Source: JBKHYJ01 sp046565505 (GTDB taxonomy: Bacteria; Acidobacteriota; Blastocatellia; UBA7656). From it: a stretch of DNA of 64,000 nucleotides. The stretch spans positions 35,558-99,557 of the forward strand of contig JBKHYJ010000094.1 in the NCBI GenBank assembly GCA_046565505.1. The letters run 5' to 3'. This document shows, piece by piece, positions 51,962 through 61,233 of the stretch. The position numbers were made by a program, and so were the translations under genes. Below the pieces are notes generated by a model, which saw only the letters and a list, made by a program, of their open reading frames with translations, had not been told where the DNA came from and searched no databases. The first letter of the stretch is position 1. Every line of letters starts with the position of its first letter.

Positions 51962-54616
51962 TCAAAGGCCGAGCGCCGAGCGCGTAGTCTTCAGCTTCTC
52001 GATCTCAGCCACAAGCTCGTTGAAGCGTTCGCGAGTCTGTTCCACCACTTCTTGCGGCGCGCGCGCGATGAAGGAATCATTACCGAGGCGGGACTCAAGC
52101 CCCTTCGCCTCGTTCTCCTTGCGAGTTATCTCCTTTGTGATTCGCTCGCCTTCCTTCCTGGCGTCGATGAGCCCTTCGAGCGGCACGCCGACTTCGACGC
52201 CGCCCACTACGTCGCGGGCCGCCGATTCGAGGGACGCGAGCGAGTCAGATATGGCAATATCTTCAACCCTGGCCAGCCGCTTAATCTGGTCCGCGTTCTC
52301 GCCCACGAGCGAGCGCACGGCTTCGTCGGTCGTGCCGAGGTGGAGCTTTACGCGCGTCTGCACGGGGACGTTCATCTCCGACCGGATGTTCCGGACCTTG
52401 GTGATTAAAGCGATCAGCGTTTCCATCTGCTCGCGCGCCTGGCGGTCTTCGCGGCCGGCTTCCGCCCTGGGCCACTCGGCCTTCATTATCGAATCTCCCG
52501 TGTGCGGCAGCCGTTGCCATATCTCTTCGGTGAGGAACGGCATCAGGGGGTGCAGCAGGCGGAGGCTCGTCTCAAGCAGGTAGACTATACGGTTGCGCGC
52601 GGCGAGCGCCGCCTCGCTCTCCTCGCGCGAAGAGATGAGCGATTTCGTAAGCTCTATGTACCAGTCGCAGAACTCGTCCCAGAAGAAATGATAAAGCGTC
52701 TGCGCCGCTTCGTTGAGGCGGTAATCTTCGAGCGCCCTCGTCACCTGCTCGACGGTCGAATTCAGCTCGGCCAGTATCCAGCGGTCGGCGAGCGCGTCGG
52801 AGGGCACCCAGCGCGCCTCCACCCGAGAGCCGTCGCCCAGGTTCATCATCACGAACCGGGATGCGTTCCAAATCTTGTTCGCGAAGTTGCGGGCCTCTTC
52901 GACCTGCGGCTGCCTTCCGTCCCTTATGGCGGCGAAGCGGATGTCCTGCCCTTTGGCCGCACGTATGAGCAGCGCGAAACGCAGCGCGTCCGTCCCGTAT
53001 AGCGCGGTCACTTCGAGAGGGTCCACGCCGGTCCCGAGCGATTTGCTCTGCCGCTTGCCGTGCTCGTCGAGCACGGTCGCGTAGATGTATACGTCGGAGA
53101 AGGGGATCTCTTTGACGAAGTACAGGCCCGTCATGATCATGCGCGACACCCAGAGGTATATGATGTCGCGCGCAGTGGTCAGCACGGAGGTCGGGTAAAA
53201 CTCCTTAAGGTCACCTGTCTCTCGCGGCCACCCGAGCACGGCCTGGGGCCAGTGCGCGGAAGAAAACCATGTGTCTAGCACGTCGTCATCTTGTTTGATC
53301 GGCCTGCCGGCGGCCTTCTCCAGCGCCTCGGCCTCGGACCTCGCCACGATGTAGTCGCCGTCTTCCGTGGTCCAGACTGGGATGCGGTGCCCCCACCACA
53401 ACTGCCGCGAGACGGTCCAATCCCTGATGTTCTCCATCCAATCGAGGTAGGTTTTTTCATAGCGGTCGGGCACGAACTTCACGCGCCCGTCCCTCACCAC
53501 GTCGATGGCGGGGGCCGCCAGCTCCTTCATCCGCACGAACCACTGCTCGGAGAGGAGCGGCTCTATCACGGTGTGACAGCGCGAGCACATGGCGGTGGGC
53601 ACCGTGTAATCCTCGACCTTCTCGACCAGCCCCAGCGCTTCGAGGTCGCGCAGCACGCGCTCGCGCGCCTCGTAACGGTCAAGCCCCTCGTAGGCCGCGC
53701 CCGCCTCCGCCGTCATCCGCCCGTGCTCGTCTATCACGACTATCTTTGCCAGGTTGTTGCGCAGCCCCGCTTCGAAGTCGTTCGCGTCGTGGGCGGGCGT
53801 CACCTTCACCGCGCCGCTGCCGAACTCCGGCCGCGCGTAATCGTCCGCGATGAGCGGAATCTCCCTGCCGGCGAGGGGCAAGGCGATGGGCCTGCCAACA
53901 AGGCTTGCGTACCGCTCGTCCGAAGGGTTGACGGCGACGGCCGCGTCCCCGAGCATAGTCTCGGGGCGAGTGGTCGCCACCACAACGAAGCCCGACCCGT
54001 CTTTGAATGGGTAGCGGAGGTGGTAAAGCTTAGCCGCGCGGTCCTCGTGCTCGACCTCTATATCAGATATGGCGGTCAGGCACCTGGGGCACCAGTTTAT
54101 CACGCGCTTGCCGCGATAGATCAGCCCGGCCTCCCACCATTTGACGAAGCATTCCATGACGGCGGCCACGTAGGCGTCGTCCATCGTGAAGCGGGTCCGC
54201 CCCCAGTCGAAGGAGCAGCCGAGCCTGCGGAGCTGTTTGAGGATGACCCCGCCATACTCATGCACCCACTGCCACACACGCTCGACGAATTTCTCGCGGC
54301 CCAGGTCGTGGCGGCTCAGCCCCTCTTTGCGCAGGTGCTTCTCGACCACGTTCTGCGTCGCTATGCCGGCATGGTCTGTGCCCGGCACGCACAGCGTCCT
54401 GTAGCCTTGCATCCTCCTCCACCTGACGAGCACGTCCTGTATCGTGTAGCAGAGCGCGTGGCCGATGTGTAGCGAGCCGGTGACGTTGGGCGGCGGAATC
54501 GTGATGCAGTACACGGGGCCATCGCCTTCCGGCTTGAAGTACCCGCGCGACTCCCAGAATGGATACCACTTCTCTTCGGCGCTGTGCGGCTCGTATGCTT
54601 TCGGGATATCTGTCAT
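51962..54616 (-). CDS. valS: Valyl-tRNA synthetase
   Basis: 884 residues, usual length. Charges tRNA-Val. The class I site appears as SLHIGHALC (HIGH) and KRQSKSLGTGVDPLEV, where the KMSKS loop reads RQSKS rather than MSKS. The CP1 editing domain is present (ATTRPETMLGDAAVAVNP, KVTPAHDANDFEAGLR), with the anticodon-binding domain and the C-terminal coiled coil (GERITKEITRKENEAKGLES). The Gln in KMSKS is a mild oddity; other motifs are normal. Confidence 0.97.
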   Translation of the reverse strand: MTDIPKAYEPHSAEEKWYPFWESRGYFKPEGDGPVYCITIPPPNVTGSLHIGHALCYTIQDVLVRWRRMQGYRTLCVPGTDHAGIATQNVVEKHLRKEGLSRHDLGREKFVERVWQWVHEYGGVILKQLRRLGCSFDWGRTRFTMDDAYVAAVMECFVKWWEAGLIYRGKRVINWCPRCLTAISDIEVEHEDRAAKLYHLRYPFKDGSGFVVVATTRPETMLGDAAVAVNPSDERYASLVGRPIALPLAGREIPLIADDYARPEFGSGAVKVTPAHDANDFEAGLRNNLAKIVVIDEHGRMTAEAGAAYEGLDRYEARERVLRDLEALGLVEKVEDYTVPTAMCSRCHTVIEPLLSEQWFVRMKELAAPAIDVVRDGRVKFVPDRYEKTYLDWMENIRDWTVSRQLWWGHRIPVWTTEDGDYIVARSEAEALEKAAGRPIKQDDDVLDTWFSSAHWPQAVLGWPRETGDLKEFYPTSVLTTARDIIYLWVSRMIMTGLYFVKEIPFSDVYIYATVLDEHGKRQSKSLGTGVDPLEVTALYGTDALRFALLIRAAKGQDIRFAAIRDGRQPQVEEARNFANKIWNASRFVMMNLGDGSRVEARWVPSDALADRWILAELNSTVEQVTRALEDYRLNEAAQTLYHFFWDEFCDWYIELTKSLISSREESEAALAARNRIVYLLETSLRLLHPLMPFLTEEIWQRLPHTGDSIMKAEWPRAEAGREDRQAREQMETLIALITKVRNIRSEMNVPVQTRVKLHLGTTDEAVRSLVGENADQIKRLARVEDIAISDSLASLESAARDVVGGVEVGVPLEGLIDARKEGERITKEITRKENEAKGLESRLGNDSFIARAPQEVVEQTRERFNELVAEIEKLKTTRSALGL

Positions 54617-54728
54617 AGACTTGTTATCGCCTCAAAGGGTATCAGCGGCGGCCCGCGAGGCCTGGAAAAACTCGACACCGCCTGGCCCCGTCGCCCGGCG
54701 CTGATGGCCGATCACGTACCAAATAATT

Positions 54729-54770
54729 AAAAGGGATAGAGAGGCTACGGTCAACCTCTCCATCCCTTTT
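54729..54770 (-). terminator. Intrinsic terminator of the receiver gene
   Basis: Long stem of 16 positions with one A-C mismatch: AAAAGGGATAGAGAGG (54729-54744) and CCTCTCCATCCCTTTT (54755-54770), ten-base loop. On the minus strand it is followed by an AT-rich tail, TTAATTATTTG, and sits 37 bases after the stop at 54807. Confidence 0.8.
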
Positions 54771-54806
54771 GCAATCGAGCCCCTGCCTTGATTTGACGGG
54801 CGGGTG

Positions 54807-57002
54807 TTAATTTCGTTTCGATATTTCTCCCCGCGCCATCTCTTTAATCACCCTTTCGACAACGTCCGGCACGACCTCCCAGGCTATCTCGCGCACTACC
54901 GACTCGGTCATTTGAGAGATGACGCGGCGAACTATCTCATCGACCAGGGCGGGGGATAAATCGGCCGCTTGGGCGGCAGCCTCCGGCGCGCTAGACTGCG
55001 CGCCGCCCTGCGCCTCCGCAGACGGGGCGTCGGTGAAATGCGCGGCCTCTTCTTCCACGGCGGGCGCGATCTCGAAGCCTGTCTCGACCGCGCCGCTCCC
55101 CGCTCTGCCGGCCGCGGGCTCGAATTCATCGACCGCGGTCGCTTCTATGTCTATGGGTGCGAAGCGGGCATCCTGCTCGTTCCACATTGAGGAGGTCGTG
55201 AACTCCGCGCCGGAAAGTCGGGCGCGCCCTTCGTCGGCCCTTGCCTCGGGTCCGCCGAACGTGTGCTCGACCTTGTCGGGGCGGCGCTCGCTGGCGGCAG
55301 GTTGAAACTCTGAGCTGAATTCAAAGCCGGACTTCGACCAGTCAGCGCCGGCGTCGCGTTCGCGCGGCCCGGCTTGCGCGCCGCCGGAAGGCCCGATGTC
55401 GGGCGCCGCCGAGGCGGCATCATCCGACAGTTGCGGCCGGTTGTCGGCCATTATTTCCACGCGCGGCGCATGAGGCTCGGCCATTTGCTCTATGGTCTCG
55501 ATTGCGGCGGGCGACTCTTCAGAGGCGTAGTCATCCGTAGAGATGTAATCATCCGTTTCGGCCCGCGCTTGGTCCATTCTCGCTGCGCCGGCCTGCCCAC
55601 CGATGTCGAAGACCTGCTGCTCCTGCGGGTTGAATTCGAGGGCGAACTCTTCGCTCGACTGCTGCTCGGCGAATCGAATCTCCGGGTCCGTGCCCGATTC
55701 GTAGGACACAGCGCCCGCGCCGCGCTCGTCCAGCAGCACGTCGCCCAGCGGTTCGTCAACGGCCAGCAACGTCGAAGAAGATGCTTCCTCGTGCGCCTCC
55801 GCGAAGCTAGCAGGCGCTACGCCCGGCCTGTTGAAATCCGAGGGGAATGGCATCTCCAGCGGGTTCGTGTTGATCCTCTCTTCGACGTGCGAAAGGCCGG
55901 CGGGCGGTTCAAGCATTTGCGTCTTGAATACGTCCGAGTCGTCCCAAGAATGCGGCTGGCTGGTCCGGCCATGCGATCTGCCTGGGTTAAAATTGAATGC
56001 CCCGCCCGAATCTGAATCTACGTGTGCACTACTGTCGGATTCCTGCGCGTGAACCGGCCCCGGCCCTCCGAGGTCGAGTATCATCTCGTCGTCATCGGCC
56101 GCGAATCCTGATGGGAATTCGGGCTCGCGGTCGCCCAACTCCAAATCCACGTTCTCGTCACCCAGAACGAGGTCGGGCGTGTCGCCCTGCGCAACATCTA
56201 CCATTGGAGGCCCGTCAACCGCCTCGTGCGCAGAGACCTCAAGCGGCGCGAGGTCGAACGGGTCTGCCGGCAGCGCTTGAGCAGCGCCGGCGTCCGCGAG
56301 CGGTTCGGTCTGCTCCATCCAGGGCAATGCGGAAGACAGGTCAGGCTGCTCCTGGTACGGGGCGGGCGCCAGATCGATTTCAAGCGGCTGAAAGTCCTCT
56401 TCAACGCGCTGACCCTGGGCGGGCGGCTCGCCCTGATTCGCGGCTTGCGCGGGCATTTGGTCAGGCGCTCCCGCCGCGGGAGGTTGTGCGGGCATGGCCT
56501 CAGTCGTCGCCGATGAGAAGCCGGGCCTTTGAGTCGGCTGAACTGCCTGCCCCGGCTCGCCCCCCGCGGGCTGCCTTTCGCCCGGTTGGGCGGCGGGCGC
56601 GACCGGAGACAGTGAACCTGTCCTGACGCCGCGGCTGGAGCTTATGAGCCTGCGGACGGTCTCGACGAGCGTGCGCGACTCGAAGGGCTTGGTCAGGTGC
56701 GCATCCGCTCTGACGCGGCGCGCCTCCGCCTGATCGAATGGCTCGAATGCGCCGACCAGCAACACGACGGGGACGTTTCCGAACTGAGGACTCTGTTTTA
56801 TGGACTCGCAAAGCTCGTAACCGTTCTTGCCCGGCATGAAGATGTCGGCCAGCACGAGGTCGGGGTTGACTTCGTTCAGCCGCCTTTCAGCCATGTCGCC
56901 GTTGCTGACGGAGACGACCTCTATCCCTTCATCTGCAAAGGTCAGGTTCACCACTTTTTGAATAGTGATACTGTCATCGGCTAATAAGATTCTGGTTCCC
57001 AT
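54807..57002 (-). CDS. Receiver protein with a long acidic disordered tail
   Basis: 731 residues from ATG 57002, with GGGAG seven bases upstream; the frame is open to 57146. N-terminal receiver domain (1-125): ILLADDSITIQ, D53 (LVLADIFMPGKNG) and K105 (HLTKPFES). Then about 550 residues rich in Ala, Pro, Glu, Asp, Gln with repeated short units (LEIDLAPAP, MILDLGGPG, FALEFNPQ). The C-terminal helix (LVDEIVRRVISQMTESVVREI, then WEVVPDVVERVIKEMAR) is of the kind found in FrzS-like and related proteins. It may act at a pole or in gliding or pilus control; function is inference. Confidence 0.85.
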   Translation of the reverse strand: MGTRILLADDSITIQKVVNLTFADEGIEVVSVSNGDMAERRLNEVNPDLVLADIFMPGKNGYELCESIKQSPQFGNVPVVLLVGAFEPFDQAEARRVRADAHLTKPFESRTLVETVRRLISSSRGVRTGSLSPVAPAAQPGERQPAGGEPGQAVQPTQRPGFSSATTEAMPAQPPAAGAPDQMPAQAANQGEPPAQGQRVEEDFQPLEIDLAPAPYQEQPDLSSALPWMEQTEPLADAGAAQALPADPFDLAPLEVSAHEAVDGPPMVDVAQGDTPDLVLGDENVDLELGDREPEFPSGFAADDDEMILDLGGPGPVHAQESDSSAHVDSDSGGAFNFNPGRSHGRTSQPHSWDDSDVFKTQMLEPPAGLSHVEERINTNPLEMPFPSDFNRPGVAPASFAEAHEEASSSTLLAVDEPLGDVLLDERGAGAVSYESGTDPEIRFAEQQSSEEFALEFNPQEQQVFDIGGQAGAARMDQARAETDDYISTDDYASEESPAAIETIEQMAEPHAPRVEIMADNRPQLSDDAASAAPDIGPSGGAQAGPRERDAGADWSKSGFEFSSEFQPAASERRPDKVEHTFGGPEARADEGRARLSGAEFTTSSMWNEQDARFAPIDIEATAVDEFEPAAGRAGSGAVETGFEIAPAVEEEAAHFTDAPSAEAQGGAQSSAPEAAAQAADLSPALVDEIVRRVISQMTESVVREIAWEVVPDVVERVIKEMARGEISKRN

Positions 57003-57378
57003 CGGATTCTCCCTCAGTCTGCCTCGGCTGCCATCGACGACCCGCGCTCCCGGCTTTACGAATCGGGTAACTTTTTCCGAGCTTTGGCCGAGTCTGGCTG
57101 ATTCTCTGCTGCATTCGCAATCTCTAGCATTGTGGGCGGCAGGCAAGCGCGCCCGCGTAGCAGATGTGGTCGCTTTTTGTAGGGGCAGTTAAGTAAAGGA
57201 GAGCATGTGAGAGCGCCCTCGCCGAGCAACGTCTGGGATTTGTCACCGTCTCAGCCCCGGATGTTAGCATAAAAGCGAGCCCATGTCTCTAATTAAGAAA
57301 GCAGAATCTGGTCGCGAGCTTTGGGCGCGGGATTCGGGCTCAGTCACCCGGGCTCAGGCCCCGAACCCCGCCCCTTTT
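57003..57378. other. Intergenic region between receiver and subtilase genes
   Basis: 376 bases on the minus-strand path from the subtilase stop (57379) to the receiver ATG (57002). The receiver frame stays open to 57146. No clear promoter, terminator, RNA or repeat is seen. Confidence 0.4.
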
Positions 57379-60300
57379 CTATTTACAGATAAACCTGTTG
57401 GCGGTGATCTGAATATCGTCTATGAACCAGCCCGTGTAGCCTTGGCTGATCCCGGTCGCGCCGTCGAAGCCCGCGACGAAACGCAGCCTGATCTTCTTGC
57501 CCGCGAAATCGTCGAGGTTAATCACCACAGGGCTGAACACGCCCGGCACGCCCCTGGAGGTCCACGCCGCGCGGTTGCCCAGCGGGTTGTTTGAAGCGGC
57601 CGTGACCTTGCCATCGTAGCCGCCGACGATGACCCTGGACCCGAGGTCCTGCCAGGTGTCGCCGCCATCGTCTGAAATCTCCAGGACCCCGCCGTCAAAG
57701 CCCGGCTCGAAGTTGAAGATGTGGAAGAACGACAGCCGCACGCCGCCCGCGTCCTCCGGGATCGTTATGGCCTTCTTCAGTTGGAGGGTGGACTGCTGGT
57801 CGTCGTCGTCATCCTTGCCCGCGTCAACGACGTGGTACGACTGACTGCCGCTGTGGCCCACGCTCGTATCGACACCGAATCCTTTCTTCCTCTTCCACTT
57901 CACGCGGCCGCCATCTACGTCGTCTGAGAGCAACGGATCTGTGGCGACCCCCGTGACTATCATCCGCCCGACGCGGACGCGGACAGGCAGGTTGAACTGC
58001 CCCAGCGGGGTCGATAGCACCAGCTTTAACTCGGCCACGGAGCCGCACCTCAGGCCGGGAGGTATCGCAAGCTCGAATAGCTCGGCGTTAGTCCCGGACT
58101 GGCCAGCCCCGATCACAGGGAACGAAGATGGGCCGCTCTGCACGTTCGTCCGCCCGTTCGAGCTGATCGAGATCATGGCGTTACTGATCGTGGAGGCGGC
58201 CGTTTGCGATTTGTTGCTGACGGTGACAGTTATCTTCGCCGTCTCGCCCGGAAGGATTACGGAATCGGTCATACCATCCGAGTGCAGCACGCTCACACCC
58301 TGCGCGACATCGCCCGGCGCGTCAACGGCGAGCACAGGCACGGCCGCCTCGCGCCCATTCGTCGCGACCAGAGCGAAGTCCTGGTCGAGGCCCAGCCCGT
58401 TGCCCGGAACGCCGTCGCCGGCGATCACTGTGGGCCGGACTCGTATGACGAACGTGCCCGTCGTGCCCGCGGGGAGCCGCACCCCTTGCGTGTTGTTCAG
58501 GAAATCTTTCTGCCCCCCCGCCGTCGAATACTGGCCGCCGAATACATTTCCGTTATAGACGTTGCCGTTCACAATGACTTCGAGGTTGAGCTGGTTGACG
58601 TAAGGCGCGTTTGTCGCGAAGTTGCCGGGCGCGTCCGTCCATGAGAGCATCACGCGGAACTCTTTCGAGCTGTCGCTTATGACTCCCGAGATTTCAAAGG
58701 GCGCGCCGCCGCTTTCGGTGAACGTGCGCGTGGCAGACTCGTCAAGAACAATACGGTCCGTCGGCTCGAACATCCTGGCGAGGTCCATGAGCCCCCACCC
58801 CTGGTGCGCGCCCGGGAGGTTATCGCCGCCGAACGCCCCGCTCACATAACTCGTCGAGTTGAGCATGAAGGCTTTGACCAGGGCGGGGCTCGGCTCTACC
58901 CCATTCCGCATCTTCAACCACTGGTACGCTAGCGCCGCGCCGCCGGCGACGATGGGAGTCGAATGGCTCGTGCCCGACGATATCGTGTAGAGCTTTTGAC
59001 CTACGGGGAAATAAAAGCTCCCCGGCACGGCACACACGCCCTCCCCCCTGAAGCTCAAATCCTGCGTGGCGGCGCCCACTATGTGCGTCCCCGGCGCTAC
59101 GAGGTCAGGCTTCGCCCTCCCATCCTGTATGGGGCCGAAGGCGGAGAAATTAATTATGTCAACCGAGTTGTCCGCGTCCTTCGGCCCGGCCCCGCACCTG
59201 TCTGTGAGGTTTTTCCCGTCGCCGTCCGTCGGGCGGTAGCCTTCGCTCGCCCCGACCGTAATAGAATTCTTTGCCGTTCCCGGCGAGGCTATCGACTGTG
59301 TGCCCGAGTCGCCATCGTTGCCGGCCGCGAATATTATGACCATGCTTTGATTGCCGAACGTGTCAGGGTCCGCGTCGCGGACCAAAGAATCTGCGAGCAC
59401 CGATTCGTCGGTATAGTAATTACACATCGGCAGCTCACACGACCCGAAGCTATTGCTGGATATTCGCGCGCTGTTACGGTGGGCGCTCGGAATGTAATCG
59501 GTGAGGCTGAAATCCGCCGTCCTGCTGTCCTCCGGGAAAAGCTTCGATACCCCTACGCGGGCGAAGGGCGCGACGCCCAGGCCGTGCCGGAAGCCTTGCC
59601 CGTCGGCGAACGCGCTGCCTGATTTGTTGTTGAATCCCGCGGCCGCCGAGGCGTTGAGCGTCCCGTGGCCCAGCACGTCATGCGTGGGAAGTATCGAGGC
59701 GTCGTCCGGGTGGAAGTCTTGCGTATAATCGCTCAGGTACGCGATGCGTGACACCCCCGCGCCGTCGAGAAAATCCTGGTGCATTTTCGCCGGGTCAGAC
59801 GACCCTACATCGAAGCCCGTGTCGCCGATGTCGATGGCGAAATCGAAATCGGAATTGAAGCCGAGGGAATTCAAAAACGCCAGGTATCCGGGCGACGTGG
59901 GGCGGCTGACTTCTACGCTGCTGACCGTATCGACAGATAGCGCGCCCGCGACTATCTGATTCGCCCTCTCGTCCATCAGCCTGTTTTGAGCCGACCGTTC
60001 TATGAACAGAACGCCGGGCGGCTGGGCCAATTCCGCCAGGCGGTTGGAATCGGCCGAGACCTTAATGTGGATAACCCCGGACAGGCTGTACTCGCCGTGG
60101 ATGACCTTTCGGGCTCTGGATTTAATAAATGAGATGGTGCCGCGCGCTTCAGGGGTGTCGAGGACCTGAATCGACGCCGGTATCTGCTCGACCGAATCGA
60201 GCTTGATGTGCGGGTCGAGCTTGTAGGCGGGATGATAAGGGCCTTCCCACTGCACAACGTCTGAGCTTTGGCGGAGGGCGCGGACGCGCCCCAGTTGCGC

Positions 60301-60882
60301 GGGCGTGGCCCAGACCAGGTACGTGTTATTCGGGACGTAGGAGACGAGCTTTACGCCCGTCGCCTCGACGGCGCGTAAAGCGTCGGGGGTCGGAGGCCCG
60401 AACAGTTGCACCAGGTGGAGCGAGTGCGCCAGCCCGGCGGGCTGAGCGAACCCCTCGGCGATTTTCGGGCCCGGCCCCGTCGTGTCTATCTGCCCGCCCC
60501 TCAGCATGACGAGATTCAAATCGTCACGCACCTGCGCCCGCTCTAACACTTTTGAGTCTAGAGAGGCGAGGCGTTGCTCGCTCACTTCGACTAGAGAGTA
60601 CGCCCCGTACTTGCGCGCCTTGCCGGTCGCGCGCGGCGGGAGGAATTCTCGCTCAAGCTCGGCGTCGCCGGCAGGTATCAAGAGCTTATGCTTAGAGCCG
60701 GGGCTTCGGTAGGAAAGCGGGGTGATGGCCGCTCTCCCGCCGCGCTTGTGGGCGGCGCTATTTTGACCGAGCCGCCCGGGCCCCTGCGCCCCCTCGTCGG
60801 AGTGTGCGGGCCATGCGCCCGCGAACGCGATAACCAGTGACAGCGAAGCGACGAGTGAAGCCTTGAGAATAAAACCTCTCAT
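57379..60882 (-). CDS. Giant secreted subtilisin-like protease, second paralogue
   Basis: 1167 residues; AAGGAG precedes ATG 60882. Signal peptide (1-28), then an N-terminal region of about 300 residues homologous to that of the 11353-14715 protease (SYVPNNTYLVWA, VQWEGPYHPAYKLDPHI). S8 domain: D354 (IDIGDTGFD), H406 (VLGHGTLNA), N522 (AAGNDGD), S639 (SSGTSHSTP). Then a beta-barrel C-domain (EFRVMLSWTDAPGNF, DQDFALVATNG), a CARDB-like part (AVPVLAVDAPGDVAQG, SNKSQTAASTISNA) and a C-terminal jelly roll (GVRLSFFHIFNFEPGFDGG, GYTGWFIDDIQI). It probably digests external protein. Confidence 0.9.
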   Translation of the reverse strand: MRGFILKASLVASLSLVIAFAGAWPAHSDEGAQGPGRLGQNSAAHKRGGRAAITPLSYRSPGSKHKLLIPAGDAELEREFLPPRATGKARKYGAYSLVEVSEQRLASLDSKVLERAQVRDDLNLVMLRGGQIDTTGPGPKIAEGFAQPAGLAHSLHLVQLFGPPTPDALRAVEATGVKLVSYVPNNTYLVWATPAQLGRVRALRQSSDVVQWEGPYHPAYKLDPHIKLDSVEQIPASIQVLDTPEARGTISFIKSRARKVIHGEYSLSGVIHIKVSADSNRLAELAQPPGVLFIERSAQNRLMDERANQIVAGALSVDTVSSVEVSRPTSPGYLAFLNSLGFNSDFDFAIDIGDTGFDVGSSDPAKMHQDFLDGAGVSRIAYLSDYTQDFHPDDASILPTHDVLGHGTLNASAAAGFNNKSGSAFADGQGFRHGLGVAPFARVGVSKLFPEDSRTADFSLTDYIPSAHRNSARISSNSFGSCELPMCNYYTDESVLADSLVRDADPDTFGNQSMVIIFAAGNDGDSGTQSIASPGTAKNSITVGASEGYRPTDGDGKNLTDRCGAGPKDADNSVDIINFSAFGPIQDGRAKPDLVAPGTHIVGAATQDLSFRGEGVCAVPGSFYFPVGQKLYTISSGTSHSTPIVAGGAALAYQWLKMRNGVEPSPALVKAFMLNSTSYVSGAFGGDNLPGAHQGWGLMDLARMFEPTDRIVLDESATRTFTESGGAPFEISGVISDSSKEFRVMLSWTDAPGNFATNAPYVNQLNLEVIVNGNVYNGNVFGGQYSTAGGQKDFLNNTQGVRLPAGTTGTFVIRVRPTVIAGDGVPGNGLGLDQDFALVATNGREAAVPVLAVDAPGDVAQGVSVLHSDGMTDSVILPGETAKITVTVSNKSQTAASTISNAMISISSNGRTNVQSGPSSFPVIGAGQSGTNAELFELAIPPGLRCGSVAELKLVLSTPLGQFNLPVRVRVGRMIVTGVATDPLLSDDVDGGRVKWKRKKGFGVDTSVGHSGSQSYHVVDAGKDDDDDQQSTLQLKKAITIPEDAGGVRLSFFHIFNFEPGFDGGVLEISDDGGDTWQDLGSRVIVGGYDGKVTAASNNPLGNRAAWTSRGVPGVFSPVVINLDDFAGKKIRLRFVAGFDGATGISQGYTGWFIDDIQITANRFICK

Positions 60883-61233
60883 TACAAAATCTCCTTACGA
60901 ACCGGACCCAGCGGCATCAAGCTATCTTATAAAAATGTTCGGGGCGCGAAAGATGTCAATGATTATACTGATACGGGGCAAGGGAGAATCGCGGGCCGCC
61001 GTGCCCTTCCGGGCCGCCGGCCGTATCAGCCTCAATCAGTTCAAACGGGAGCAATAAGCTTACCGCATCTCGGCTGTGTGTCAAGGTGCGCGGAAGCCGC
61101 GCGCGGTTACCTCCGCGGCGAGTTGTTTGACAAACTTTCTGGCGGGCCATAGAATCGCGACACCGATCGAACGAAGCGTGAGCGGGCGGTTATCCATGTT
61201 CGAGCACACCACGGAGAGAAAGAGACGGGCCGG
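60883..61233. other. Divergent intergenic region
   Basis: 351 bases between the subtilase (minus) and the barrel-like gene (plus). The plus promoter at 61127-61155 is listed separately. On the minus strand TTGACA lies near 60958, but its best TATAAG is 22 bases on, too far for a standard site. Confidence 0.4.
61127..61155 (+). promoter_or_regulatory. Sigma70-type promoter
   Basis: TTGACA (61127-61132), 17 bases, TAGAAT (61150-61155): a perfect -35 and good -10. Leader to the ATG at 61234 about 70 bases. Confidence 0.65.

Noticed and set aside
53291..54472. 393-codon plus frame opposite valS
   Set aside because: A long antisense frame caused by codon bias of valS; the product is His/Arg/Pro-rich with no domain.
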